64,000 nt of DNA from contig CM059972.1 in NCBI GenBank assembly GCA_030490835.1, positions 16,903,764 through 16,967,763 on the forward strand. Reading direction: 5' to 3'. This DNA comes from Annona cherimola. Taxonomy: Eukaryota; Streptophyta; Magnoliopsida; Magnoliales; Annonaceae. The notes beneath the pieces were generated by a model that saw only the letters and a list, made by a program, of their open reading frames with translations, was not told the DNA's origin and searched no databases. This document shows, in pieces, positions 32,894-45,385 of the stretch; within the stretch, counting starts at the first letter, position 1, and each line of letters starts with the position of its first letter. Both the position numbers and the translations under genes were made by a program.

Positions 32894-35800
32894 TTACGAC
32901 GAGATAGGTTCATAAGGATAGGACAGCCATGGGTGTTTCAGAGCTTCTGAGGCAGTCGGCCGCTTCATTGGGTTAATTTCAAGGAGATGGGCGACAAAGT
33001 CAATAAAGCCCTGATCTCCCATAGGCAATCGGTGTCTCAAAGATGTCTTCTTTGGGATCAGGTATTCCAGTCTGTTTGTTTCCTGAGAAGAGAGCGGCTT
33101 ATCAATAGCAGACCATCGCAGAAACAAAGAAGGGCAGTCCAAATACTAAGTACTAGCAAAGCGACAGATTTTCAGCAAGCCAAAAGGTATAGTGGAAATC
33201 AGAACATGCATTCTGGCCAAGATTGTAAACAAGATAAGACCAGATTGCACATGGGGATTCAATCTTGGGAGGGGCCACAGCTGCCGAAGCTCTAAAACAA
33301 AGCCAGTTTAATGACATATACCATCATATTCAAATTTTATTTTATTAATTTCAAATCAAACTCGTGTGCAGATACGAAATTATTTTCAACACTGAAATTT
33401 TCAAGACTCTTCATTGATTGGGGACCCATACAGGATCCCAACTTGTTCACCAGAAAGTTTCTAGAATGACACTTTGTATGTATGACCTCAATGTATCTCT
33501 GTAGATGGATCCAACTTAAGATTCCTTGAGAACAAATAGTGATTGCATAAATGATAAAATTTACAATAGCCAAATTCTTGAAATGCAAGATCCAACTCCA
33601 TTAACAAATATCATTCACCCATGCATGGTAAACAGCTATTTGGATGCACGGATGAGGACATTGCTGCTTGTAAATGTGCATGCCAAAAAAAAAAAAAAAC
33701 AATAAGCATTAATGCAAGATCAATCGGTTCTTGTAGGGATAGCCACCTGATGATGCCTAAAATATATGATAAAAACTTAAAATCGGTCAAGGTGTAATGA
33801 TAATATGCAACTAGTTCATTTTTTGTTTTAAATAAAATTTATTAATCTAAACTACTCATAAGATTCATCAATATATATTTATCCATATATATCAAAAACA
33901 TATATTTATCCATGTTATTCAGGATGCCAAAAATCAATTTGATTGAAAACTTATGTGTGCTAATAAGTCAAAATGAATTGAAAGAGAATATGTAACTGTT
34001 AAAATTTGAAAATGAACAATGATTCTTTGAGTTCAATGTACAAGAGTTTGAATTATCAAATCAACCAGTTATCTTGAATCAGATCAGACCCATATGACTC
34101 CACGGATAGAAGCAATGGAACTAATGGGTAGCTAGGAAAAACAAGGCACCACGTAAGCAATTGATCATAGCACCTTTCTTCTTTCGATGCCAAAGAATAT
34201 ATTATTACCCAAAACCATAAACATAATTTGGAAAAAGAAGAAGAAGAAGAAGAAGAAGAAGAAGAAGAGGGGGAAGAAAATGCAATCAAGAGATAAGAGA
34301 ATTCCAATGTATCGAAAAATGCAACTATCACAAAGCGATTGAATCTTAACTATAAAAATGTGTGACGTAGGTTTCACCAACCACTAAAATAAAAAATCTG
34401 ACAGAAAACATTGGAATATGGCCGATGGAGATGATGGTAGTACTAACAATGACAGGCAATGATATAATGAATTGAATAGAGTAATTTTCAAACATCAAGT
34501 GTGATTCTCAACTATAGATGGATGAACCAACTTCAAAGAATGATTTTTTCATCGGATAGACCAGCAAACGTTTGTCTGGTGCAATTCTCTTATATGGACA
34601 GATGAACCAACTTCCTATAATGATTCTGACATAGATAAACACAAACTCAATGCCCCCTCTTTTGTGAAAATATAACAAGTGATTCCTAATGAAGACAAGG
34701 GAAAATGCTCATACCTGATTTCGTTCATAGAGCATATGATTTTTTGTAAAATATTTGTATGTATCCCGCCCCTTTGCAAGCATGCTTTGTTCAATGGGGC
34801 CTATGATTCCAAGTACCCGTGCAAGTAATGTTGCAGGTGAATCATTTTGGAAGAGAACCTGCACCAGAGGGGATTCTTTAAGTGATTCATGCCAAGGGCC
34901 ATGATGTTAAACATTTTTTAACGCAATATAGGTGAATTTCTGGATAGTATACAAACATAACTATTCTCTACGCTTGACCTAAACTGAGATAAAATGAACA
35001 AATAAACAAAGAATAAAAGAATTGTATCATCTTCAAGTGTACGGATTTCCATACAACTATAGTTTGTCATAAAAGGTGATACATGAATACAGAACCTGCA
35101 GAATGGATGCAGAAACAAAAACTCTAAATGTCGAGTATCAAATGTACCCAGAATTGTTAATGCACATAGTAGTATTAACTCAAGCATCTATGGATATTAC
35201 ATTTCCCAGGATATTACATTTCAAGGGACTAGTGATTCCATCATCTGAATAGACAAGAAGAAAAGAATTTTATCATTTTCAAGCGTATGGATTACCAGTC
35301 ACACCTATACCAATAAAGTTTGTCCTAAAGGTGACACATGATATGTCAATGCCTGCAGAATGGATGCATAAACAAAAACTCTAAACATCAAGTATCTAAT
35401 GTATCCAGAATTGTTAATGCACATAGCAGCATTAACTCAACCATCTAAGGATATTAAAGTTCAAGGGACTATTCGTTATATTTAATTTTGTATTCCATTA
35501 TCTGAATTCTGAAACCATTGACTGACTTAAATAGATATACAAGGGTTAAAAAGTAACATGGCCTGTTCAAATGCATTATATCAGCATTGAAGCATATAAC
35601 CCAAGGTTACGTATCTCATTTCCTAGAGATACAATGACAGAAGGAACTAGAAACTAGAGTGATTAACAGCTCTAGCTTCTAGGTGTTAACAATAATTTAT
35701 ACTTGGCTGCATCTGTATAAAGTTGACGATGGCATCTAGAATCATTTTGGTATCATTTACAATTAATCATTTAGAGTGAGACCTGCCTATGAATAAATAC

Positions 35801-38800
35801 TACTCGCTCCTACCGGGACAGGATTCTCCTTCAAGTTTTTGCCACTGCTAAACGAACAGCACTGTGAACAAGGTTGCATCCATCTCTCAGATTTTTTTGT
35901 CCAGATCTCTGGATCCAGACACTTCTGACATTGCATTCGCATATCTAATCATCTAAACATCTAAGCCACATTCACATTAAGGTCCACAAGAAGGCATGGG
36001 CAGCCTACTAATTAAGTCAACTTACATAAACAAACATCTGCTATTCTGCACTTCCACAGACCATATCCTTAGCTAAACAATACACCACGAATAATAATGA
36101 TACAGGTGACTCTAATGACCTAATTCGCTTCCATACGTTGATTCTAGATAGTCATTACATAGACTGCAATGCCTATGATGGGCTAAAATTTTCCCATTTT
36201 GTCTGTCAGAAATGCGTATTAGCCCATTTGGTTCAACAAATCCATCTCGCGCATGCTTTTGCATTTAAATTTACAGAATTTATCGTTGTATTCTGTGTGG
36301 TATTTAAATTTATAATGTTTCAACATATTTCTGCTAGGCTTCACTTCGAGTGAGATTTGGAACTAAATACCGCAAAGTTTTAGAAAACATGATAAGAGGG
36401 AACCTTAAGTCGAAAACAACCAAAATGCACTACTAATTTCAGTTACATATAATGACCAGTGGCCTTTATGTAAGCGTTTGTAACACCGTGACCACATAAG
36501 CCTTTCCTTGCTGCTTCATGGCTATCCCCACACACATTAAGAGTGATCAACTTAACCACCAGAAGTCACCTAGGTTCTCACCATTCATTAACATTGCAGG
36601 AGAAATTTCACAATATTAACCGTCAGACCACAGGTAGATTTACAGGACAGGGCTCAAGTTGTTGTAAGGGTTTTCCTTTGCAAGAAAATGCAACAATCCA
36701 TCAACCAACTGGCTGGGTGTCCCCACCTCATCAGGATGACCCCTGACCATCAGTACTTCAGGACATCACGAATGTATATGACCGAGGAAAAACAGAGAAA
36801 AGCAACAACCATGCTACTCTTATAACCAGATTGTAGTTGACCTAAAATTAGAAGCATATATTAATTCTATGAAGCATGATGACTGTAAGGTGAGCAATTA
36901 AACAATCAGGGGAGCACCTAAAAAACCATACCACAGAGCCAATAACAAGGCTACACAAAAGGATAAAAAAACCCACAAGTCCGTCTTGTTGTGAATAAGT
37001 TGATCATTTAAGCTTCCAACAGCACTCTAAAAATTTAACATGGTAGGCCATCATAAAGTGAATACAAAAGTCAGTCAAACTTACATTCCCTGTGCAAAGC
37101 TCCGCTAAGATGCAGCCCAGTGACCAAATATCAATCTTATAATCATATGGAAGGCCCAAAATAACCTCAGGTGCACGATAAGACCGAGATTGGACATATG
37201 AACAAAGATGATCTGTTTGGAAACAACTGCTCCCGAGGTCAATGACCTTGATTTCACACCTGCTGTAGCTCTTTATCAAAATATTCTCTGGCTTTAGATC
37301 ACAATGAATTAGTCCCAGGCCATGCAAATATTGAAGAGCCTCCAGACACTGAATTGTAATTGACTGCACAACCACCACAAAGGAAAAACTCATAGGATAC
37401 CAGAAAAAGAGGTCATTTGAACCCAATGGCACCCAGAATGTCAACTTCTACTAAAATCTGGAAAAATACGGACCTGCAACCTTGGCATTGTGAAGTAGAC
37501 TTCTCCACCAGATTCCCTATTGAATTTGTGAAACTCATATAAGTTTGCCTTCAGGAGCTCGCTTACAATCAGCAGGTGCTCCTGTGGAATAAAAGAGAAT
37601 CAGTAAATCTACCAAAAACTGAAACAATCATCTGAAGCAATATAAGAATTTTAGAAGTCAATGTACTCTCTGAATCCAAATTACTATTGGACAAAACAGT
37701 AAGAGGCAAATGTTTTCAGGCAAAACAGCTAGTCAACAAGACAAGACAAGGCATGCCATGGTCAGTGAAGACCAAATGGTGGTAGATAAATCAAACTAAT
37801 CTCTCGGATTTATCAACTCTCATTCAATGATTTGCATTGATCCAAGTATTGAACATGCAAGGGATGTCGCAGTCATAAATGGGTAAAAATGCTTTGACAG
37901 TAAGATTCCTTGGAACCACTGACTAATAGGTCAAAGATCACACAACCACTTTGGGAGATGCATGCACAAAGCAAAATTACCAAATAAAAATTTTCTTTTA
38001 AAAGAAAAAAACAACGTAAGTTATAACATCAGAAGTCACACATGCTGAAGTGCTACAGTAGTAAATGCTCAAATAAAGAAATGAGACAGCAGCTAAATAA
38101 TATTTACAATAAGGAAAACCCGCATCAAAATGAAATTCTTAGAAGACGGGTAACACCAGAATACTGTATCAACTAAACAATTCACTTACACGATAATAGA
38201 AATAATCATAAAGGCGGAGAATGTGATACTTGTCATCAGGATCATTCTTGTTAACAAACTTGAGAAGCTTTATCTCATCAAGGCTCTGATCAAAGAAGTC
38301 TTTATTGTTCTTAATAATCTTCACACAAACATCAATGCCTGTGTGCAAGTCATGTGCTTGAATAGCTTTACTAAATGCAGCTGATCCTAGATACTCAGTG
38401 ACATGGTAGCGACCAGCAATCACTGAATTAAGAACAACATGGAAGTTTTTATCCTCCTCAAAGCCAGTTCTGCGAAACAACGCCATGAAAGAAAAATCAG
38501 GAGTAAAATACATTAAAATGAAGGTGAAAAAGAAAAAAGTGTGGAAAAGCTGAAACATGGAGTTGAAACATGACAGCTGAGAATTCAATTCATGGAAGAG
38601 ATGTGTCGCATCTGTAACATTTATGAAGAGTCGATGTAGCAATTATAATGATGCAAAATAGGAGTGCCGCGGTTATTCTGAAAAACAGGTGCATATCAAA
38701 TATGGAAAACTGTCATGTTATCTGAACCGTTCATTTTCATTGTACAAATCAGATCTAACTTGTGTGCAAGGTCCATTTTGTTCGTCAGAAGAGTTTCACC

Positions 38801-41800
38801 ATGGGAATGCCTGGACACAACATAGGCCAGCACATTAGTGGGTAACACATCCATATCTGCTGCCAAATTTTGACCAATTGTCAGGGTGGGCCTTGGCGCA
38901 ATGGTAAGTCTTGCTGCCTTGGCTGCCTTGGCTGCCTAGGCACAACGATAAGTCTTGCTGCCTTTGCGACTGTAGGTCAAGGGTTTGAATCATGGGAAAC
39001 AGCCTCTTTATGAAACAAGTGTAAGGCTGCATACATGGACACCCCTCCCCAAGCCCCACAATGTCTGGGAGCTTTGGGCACTAGATCGGCCCTTATTTTC
39101 TACTGACCCACATCACAATCAGACTAGTCTATTTTCCAGCCAATGCAGAAGTCTGGAACACCATACAGTTAGCTATACTGTGCATATTATAATGCAACAA
39201 AGGAATTTATACGAATTTAAGTCCTTTTTCTGGACAGTCCCACTCGACGTAATCAGCTTCTAAGATCTACAAAATTTAGATAAGTCTACCAAAGATCCAC
39301 CGAAATCAGAATGAGAAGGCATGCCTGTTTTTCCTATGCACAATTTTGAGATTAAAGGTTTCAAATTCCTCTTCCTGAGCTCTTATCTGTTTTACTTGCT
39401 CTTGGACAGCAGCTGCTTCTTCATCTTCTATAATTTCATCACCTACTTTACCATCATAATCTTTCTTGGTATGCTCTCCTTCATGGAAACAATCATTTGA
39501 TATTGCTGATGGTGTTGAACTTGTTGCTGCATCAGCAATATTTTCGTCTCTAGAGCTCTTCATAGGTGATGTGTCACTGCTCTTTTGCCTCCATGTATTA
39601 AGCATGTCATCATTCCCCATTGAACCATTTCCATGCTCATTGGCTTCACTGGTCACCAATTTTCCTTTGCTGGACCATAAAGTCTTGTCAGGGTCTTCCT
39701 GCACCACACCCCCAGCAATCAGCGGTGGTGGGAATGAAAACCCACCATCCACATGACTTGCTTCAACATTACTATTTTCAGTTTTTCCAATGTATTTATC
39801 TGCATGGGGCTTAGTTTTATTAGACCTATCCCCAGTTGGTTTCCCAGCAAAACTCTTCGCAATGTCATGTTGAGAATGCCTGGAATCGCTGATACTAGTG
39901 TTGAGATCATGAACATATTCTCTGTCCCCTTCACTGCTCCCTCCAACCAAACTTTCTCGTACCTCATTGCTGATTTCAGCAACATCACCATTTATTCCTA
40001 CACCAATAGATCTGACTGAACGTTGTTGATCATCTTCAATGCATATATCATCAGGTTGAGGCCGTTCACACTCATTGAGAACTCTGCCATTGACTCCAAA
40101 CATGGTAAGTTCATTTGACTGTGTGACAAAACCCTGCCAAACTGGTTCCGAGCGCATTAAGTTAAGTTCCTCTTCATCCATCAATTGCCCATCATACTGT
40201 GCTATTAAATCATTTTCATCTGTTCTTCTGTATGTTGATGCCATAGAAATCCCAATGGGATCATCTAAAGCAGCAACTGGTTGAATATTTTTAGTCTGAA
40301 AATACTGCTCGCCAGAGAAATAAGAGTCTTCTTCGGCAAAAGATTGGCCATCATCCCCATCTTTCATAGGACCTCTTCCCTGATGGTCTGGAGCACTTCC
40401 ATGCCCTGTCCCCTTCTCGTTGTCACTTGGGTAGTCAATCTCATGGGCTAGAAACCAGGTCTCATCTTCAATAGGCTGTCTCATATATCCAACATCTTCA
40501 TCATCATCATATTCATCAGAATCCCAGTACTCATTTGGATAGTCAACAGATTCACTCACTCCATCACCAACAGTTGCAAAACCAGAAACCAAATCAGATG
40601 TATCCTCAGCAATTCCCTGGCTAACAGAAAGCCAACTGGTTCCAACCATCCTCTTTCCACCTGTTTCAAGCATCCACAAGGTCAGACAACAGAAACGAAC
40701 AAAAAAATGAAAAAGAAAAGCATAATCTGCCTTTATGTTGAAACAAGAAAGTGGTAATTATAGGGAAAATTTCAAACCAAATATTATGTCATAAGACCTG
40801 AGTACAAGGTGTGAATGGACATTGGTTAGGTTGACAAACCTTTTCGTCAAGGCATGAGTTTTGATATCGTAGTTTGAGATTTGCAGTGATTAGAAACAAA
40901 CCCACAGAAAGTGACTAACATCAAGATTTCTATTTACAAATAGAATCATATTGACTTCTAATGCACACAATACTTTAATCATAGATAGCTCGTTTCCTAC
41001 CAAACCGAGGGTGAGTTTGGACATAATAAAAACTACAATCACGTGTGGTCTATGATCCAAAACTCCGGTACTAAACATGACATGGCAAGCATAAACCTGA
41101 TGTCAATGAATACTTTAAACTGCATGCTTGCTAACCTGGCAAACCAAAGGCAACTAACCATTGCTAAACTTAGAGACCAAACAGAAATATCAAGCACAGC
41201 TTCCATAACACTACTCACAGCATACTTGAATAAAAAGCTGAAATGCTCTTTAATCCATCATCCATTACATAAAAAGGAAGAGCACTACTCTAGAAGGTAG
41301 TACTTCACACTTAGGAAGTCCATTAGTAAAAGCGCACCACACTTTTCCAAGTGCTCAATGTTGAAACATACTTACGGGCAAAAATCCCATAACTATTGAA
41401 TTGTCAACTGGAATGCTAAGTGTGACATGTGTATATAAAATAATGCTAATGATACCACCAATAGGTCCAATATAAGATATGTACAGATTCCCATAGCAAA
41501 GCCTCAACAAACTGGCATATTTAGTTAGAAATATTGCATATGTCATCGAAATAACAAGGTGATCTAAAATTGATACTCATTTCAATTCAATTCAGGTATT
41601 TCAACATGTCAGCCAAATAGTTTCTGCAAAGAGAAGTTTGAAAGGTTTCTGGTAGTTTTCTATGATCTCACTCAAAGGCTGACATAATCAAGTCCATGGC
41701 TTCTTGCAAACCCAGAATCCATTAATTAAAGGACACAAAAATTGGAAAAAGTTTTTAAATTTTTTAATAGATCTGATTTCTTGGGTTACATCAATCAGTG

Positions 41801-44091
41801 GCACAGAAAAACATATCTCAAAATGCAGGAGGCAAATCACGCCAGCTTTGTCACTAATATCATTGATATATATCCTTCCAGTGAGTCGACGGACTAACAA
41901 GTATATATCTCTCTAAGAGATCAAATAAATGTTTGTTTTATTCAATTCATTCGCAATTAACATTTTCAAATATACGAAATGACTTTTAAAGATGAATTGA
42001 GACTTTGGAGCCTGGTGATTTTGAAATTTTTATTTCAAATGATTTTTGCTCAAATGAATTTTTTCTAAACAGGATGTTATATCCTGTCTGGATACATCAT
42101 GTAAAAGCCATGAAATTGCAAGACCTATTATTTATCTTGTGTAATTGATAAAATATTTATCTACCCAATCTGAAATTTTTTCATCATAGCCTATAGTTCT
42201 CATCTAAATGCTTTCTTTCCATCCAAAAAATTTTCCAGTTTTCTCTTCACTTCTCTTTATGGCTGATATAACTTTTATCAGGTATTCTGCAATCTACATT
42301 GTTCATTTTCACCACTTAATGTTGAACACCACTCTCTGCCCACATCATATATTGTCCCACTCACATCATCTTATATTGTGCGATCATTCATTTTGGCCAC
42401 TTAATGTCAAACACCACTCTCTTGCACATCACCCTACATCCCCTTCACATTCTGAATTACAATCCCACAGCTTTTACACCTATCTCAACTGACCCTAAAT
42501 ATGTATAATTTGCTTCGTTTTATTCATGTTTGAAATGTCTTCATATATTTCTTTGTGTCAAATGTTACTAAATAATTCTACCATTTTCCTATATAATCTG
42601 ATTCCTTCTTTTAATATGGAGAACAAGGTTGGGAGGGGGTAGGGGTTCTTTATACATGCTCCTGGAAACATCAACGGGTATGTGCACAGATTAGCATACT
42701 TTATCCATTTATAGATTCATCTAAATGCTTTTAGCATCCAAAAGTGTATTAATGCTAGCAATGACAACAACAGCAAAAGAGAGAGATGGAATGATGCATC
42801 TGTTTCAAAATGCTAGCAAACAAGTCAAATGCAAGTAGCTATGGAAACTCAAAACCAGTTGTGTTGAAGCTTTGTGCAAGCAAATTCTAAGGAAACAACT
42901 ACAGCAAAGATTTACATTAAGCACATTATACTGTTCCGCAAACAAATAAACAAACTTTTCGGACAGATAATTTTTTTTTTTTAAAAGAGCATACGCTTTA
43001 TAGAAGTGATTAAATTAAAACGTTTGTAACAGAAACAAACCTGAGAAATTGATTTCTTGCCCAATTGGAACATCAAGGAATGATCCCATCAAAAAGTCAT
43101 TCTCAGAACTTGAGACGTTCACTCCAGACACCCCATAGTTTTCTTTCTCCCATTGAATGTCCATTGTTTTGTCCTCCGACTTAAGCTTCACAGGAGGCAG
43201 CCGTGGCAGCTCTTCCTTGTGATTGTCGCTCACAGGCAGCAAATCCAAGCTCTCTACATTCCTATGCTTTGGGATCTGCTTCCCATCTTGTCTATTCTCA
43301 CTGGAACTAAATATACCATCATAACTGGATGTCGCATCCGCCATTGGAAATGGCAAAACAGTCTTGACAGCGCACTCCTGCCACATGTCTGCAGGAGAAT
43401 GTGTGTGTGTCTCGCCCATCGACCATAGATTATCCAGCATCTGCTCCTTACTGTAATTGTCCTTCGCCCAATTCTTCTTGTGCTTCATTTCGGCATTTGT
43501 TTTACTAGTGTTTCCACCCCATGACCCTCTCTGCTCTCCCAACTCTGTTCCGTAGCTATCCCCCATATCCGTGGGGGCAATTGAAGTACTTGCGCTGGCA
43601 ACTGTGGCAGAAAAAGATTTAGAGTCCCCTTGACGTTCCGTAGCAAACCCAGCAGCCACACTACCATCCTTCATCATAGGAACAACATCTCCACCTTCAG
43701 GATTCGGGTTCCATGAATATGAATCATCCGAGTATTTCTTTCCGCTAGAACCAGAGAATTCCCCAGCCTTGTCCCTTTCCCCGGCGGACGAGGGCTTCCC
43801 TTTCGCATTCAACCCATTCCCAGCACTCCCGCATTCAACCTCCTTGACAATGAGCTCTCTCGAAACTTCACCACTCTGAGATTTCCCAATGCCGCCCCGC
43901 ATGGAAGCTTTATCATCCTTTCCTATGTCCAGAGCCCCATTACTGTCAGAAGCTTTTCCATCAGAGACGAGCTTCGAAACCGATCCGTTCAAATCCAGCC
44001 GACCACCAAGCTCGCGGCAGAGAGCAGCCTCCGCCCGCGTGAAGCCATTCTGCCTCAGGAACTCTAAAACGACGTCGACAGATTCCGCCAT
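32894..44091 (-). CDS. DYRKP: Plant DYRK-type dual-specificity protein kinase with LisH-like N-terminus, complete
   Basis: Exons on the minus strand are 43041-44091, 39325-40660, 38190-38469, 37474-37581, 37085-37363, 34715-34858 and 32894-33082, joining in frame into 1128 residues. Residues about 5-28 ([20 protein letters not shown]...) resemble a LisH dimerisation motif. A long acidic, Ser-rich region to about 790 is probably disordered. The kinase domain spans about 817-1122: Gly loop LGSAAFSKA, catalytic Lys846 (VCVKII), catalytic Asp947 (HCDLKPEN), metal-binding Asp967 in IDLG (Leu replaces the usual Phe of DFG), and activation loop [12 protein letters not shown] with Tyr981. QSRSYRAPE and the insert [13 protein letters not shown] mark the DYRK family. 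DYRKs autophosphorylate the loop Tyr and then act on Ser/Thr; substrates here are unknown. Intron 2 is GC-AG (CAG|GCATGC). A 57-codon upstream reading frame may precede the start. Confidence 0.93.
34228..34268 (+). repeat. (GAA)n microsatellite in kinase intron 6
   Basis: About thirteen AAG/GAA units lie within the intron between the last two coding exons (33083-34714). On the transcribed strand this is a TTC tract. No function is evident. Confidence 0.9.
35015..35506. repeat. ~240-bp tandem duplication in kinase intron 5
   Basis: Two adjacent units, about 35015-35250 and 35260-35506, share long matching tracts: GAATGGATGCA(G/T)AAACAAA, CCAGAATTGTTAATGCACAT, TTCAAGGGACTA and CATTATCTGAA-like ends. 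They appear to be more than 80% alike with small gaps. Purely intronic. Confidence 0.75.
38470..39324 (-). other. GC-AG intron 2 of the kinase gene
   Basis: The donor is AACAG|GCATGC and the acceptor is GTTTCGCAG|AACTGG. No GT donor restores the family sequence: joining at the GC site gives [19 protein letters not shown], which is highly conserved in plant DYRKP proteins. A SINE lies within it, in the opposite orientation to the gene. Confidence 0.8.
38882..39100 (+). mobile_element. tRNA-derived SINE of the Au type
   Basis: Box A-like CCTTGGCGCAATGGTAAG (near 38891-38908) and box B-like GGGTTTGAATC (38981-38991) mark an RNA polymerase III promoter. They are followed by GGGAAACAGCCTCTTTATGA, GTAAGGCTGCATACATGGAC and GGGAGCTTTGGGCACTAG, the body sequence I recognise from plant Au SINEs. 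Unusually, the box A half is duplicated (TAAGTCTTGCTGCCTT occurs twice, about 54 bp apart), with GGCTGCCTT repeats between. It sits inside kinase intron 2. Confidence 0.8.
40661..43040 (-). other. Intron 1 of the kinase gene (2.4 kb)
   Basis: GT-AG intron between the LisH-containing exon and the large acidic exon. It has an imperfect tandem duplication near 42297-42435 (CCACTTAATGT(T/C)(G/A)AACACCAC in both units, about 90 bp apart). Otherwise AT-rich with nothing recognisable. Confidence 0.7.
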
Positions 44092-44460
44092 TACACCCGA
44101 CGGCCAACTTCACAGCCAGCACGAGGCTAAAAACCCGATCCAGCGACGCCTAGAAATCATCGAAAAAATAGACAAGTTTTGGGAGGGAATTGAGCAGAAA
44201 CTCCAGAAATCGAAGCAATTGAAAGACGACGAAAAGGAATAATCGGGGCCGTTGGTCTCGAGATCCGGCAGGCTGGAGAACATGCCCTGGGATCTTCGGA
44301 AATGAAAACCCTACTTATCGAGAAAACCCCAGAAAAAAGAGGGAAGAAGAGAAGAGCAACGCAATAGGCATGATTGGAGAGGAAGGAGATTTCAGAACTT
44401 ACGAAGGGTAAAACGGACGGCCGAAATCGAACCTGAGCAGAGAAGGAAATAAGGCAGGTG
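44092..44460 (-). promoter_or_regulatory. Probable 5' leader of the kinase gene with an upstream reading frame and possible leader intron
   Basis: On the minus strand a 57-codon frame runs from ATG at 44281-44283 to TGA at 44110-44112 and ends 18 bases before the kinase start. A good donor (TTC|GTAAGTTCTG) lies near 44402, with possible acceptors CCCAG near 44286 or TTTCTAG near 44152. If the acceptor is the nearer one, the upstream frame is spliced out in full or in part; if the farther one, it stays. Upstream frames of this kind usually lower translation of the main frame. Confidence 0.4.
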
Positions 44461-44499
44461 ATGGGAAACCATCAAACCAGGCAGATGAGAACGGCCCAC

Positions 44500-44535
44500 A
44501 ACGATGATGATGATGATGATCGATCGTGATGATGG
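44500..44535 (+). repeat. (GAT)n microsatellite upstream of the kinase gene
   Basis: A run of GAT units (GATGATGATGATGATGATGA) followed by TCGATCGTGATGATGG, about 0.4 kb upstream of the kinase start codon. Confidence 0.85.
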
Positions 44536-45062
44536 GCCTTGGAATGCATAGCCATCGTCAGCAGCAGAGCAGGCAACAAACTACACCCCAGCAATACAGA
44601 AAAAAATGTATTTGAAATCTTTTATCCTGAAATGATTTGTTGGTCTGCCGGCCGTGAATCTTGATGCGCAGGTGCCCTTTTTCTTGCATCACGAAGCCCC
44701 TCCTTCAACATTAAAATCGGTTTACCCTCTCTGCACTGGATTTTTATCGACGTGCTATTTATCACCCGGACCGAACGATGAGCGGCTTGGATTGGCTAGT
44801 GAGTCGGGAAAAAAAAAAAAAAAAGTACTCGCGCTAGTAGGAATTTGTAAGAGCATATTCACGGGGATTTTGCTGGGATCCCGAAGACTTGGATGGACTG
44901 CGGGACCTTTTGGGGTTTGTGAAAGCTGCGGCAACGGTGTTTGATTGCGAGTTCAAGACCGTCAGTTGGGCGGTCCATATGGTCAATCGTATATGTTGAG
45001 AAGATCATCGCCGTCCATCTTCGGGGCTCTGACGCCACTGTAAATTTGCAAATAGCAATCCG

Positions 45063-45385
45063 ACCAGTGCACCAAATGCACTTAGATTTGGTGTACTTGA
45101 ATGCAAATATTTTTTTAAAATTTTTTGAAATTTTTTTAAGTAGCTGTTAATTTAAGTATATTTAATATGTATATTAATTTTTATTATTTTTGAAAATTTT
45201 TAGATATTTTTTGAATTTTTAAAAATTAGTCGCGTTTTAATAATTTTTATGGATTTTTAAAAATCTAAAAATCATTTTCAATATATATGTTAAATACACT
45301 AAGAATAGTTTTATTAAAAGAAGTTTCAAAAAATAAAAAAATGAGTTAGACACATTCTAGTGCACTTAGCTCCGGGTGCATTTAA
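45063..45385. mobile_element. MITE-like element, family C
   Basis: AT-rich body bounded on the left by CAGTGCACCAAATGCACTTA and on the right by TAGTGCACTTAGCTCCGGGT. The body has TTAAGTATATTTAATATG on one side and ATATATGTTAAATACACTAA mirrored on the other. Its organisation is the same as the element at 48961. Confidence 0.5.

Noticed and set aside
38882..39000. tRNA gene suggested by box A and box B sequence
   Set aside because: No cloverleaf fits, and the downstream sequence matches a SINE body.
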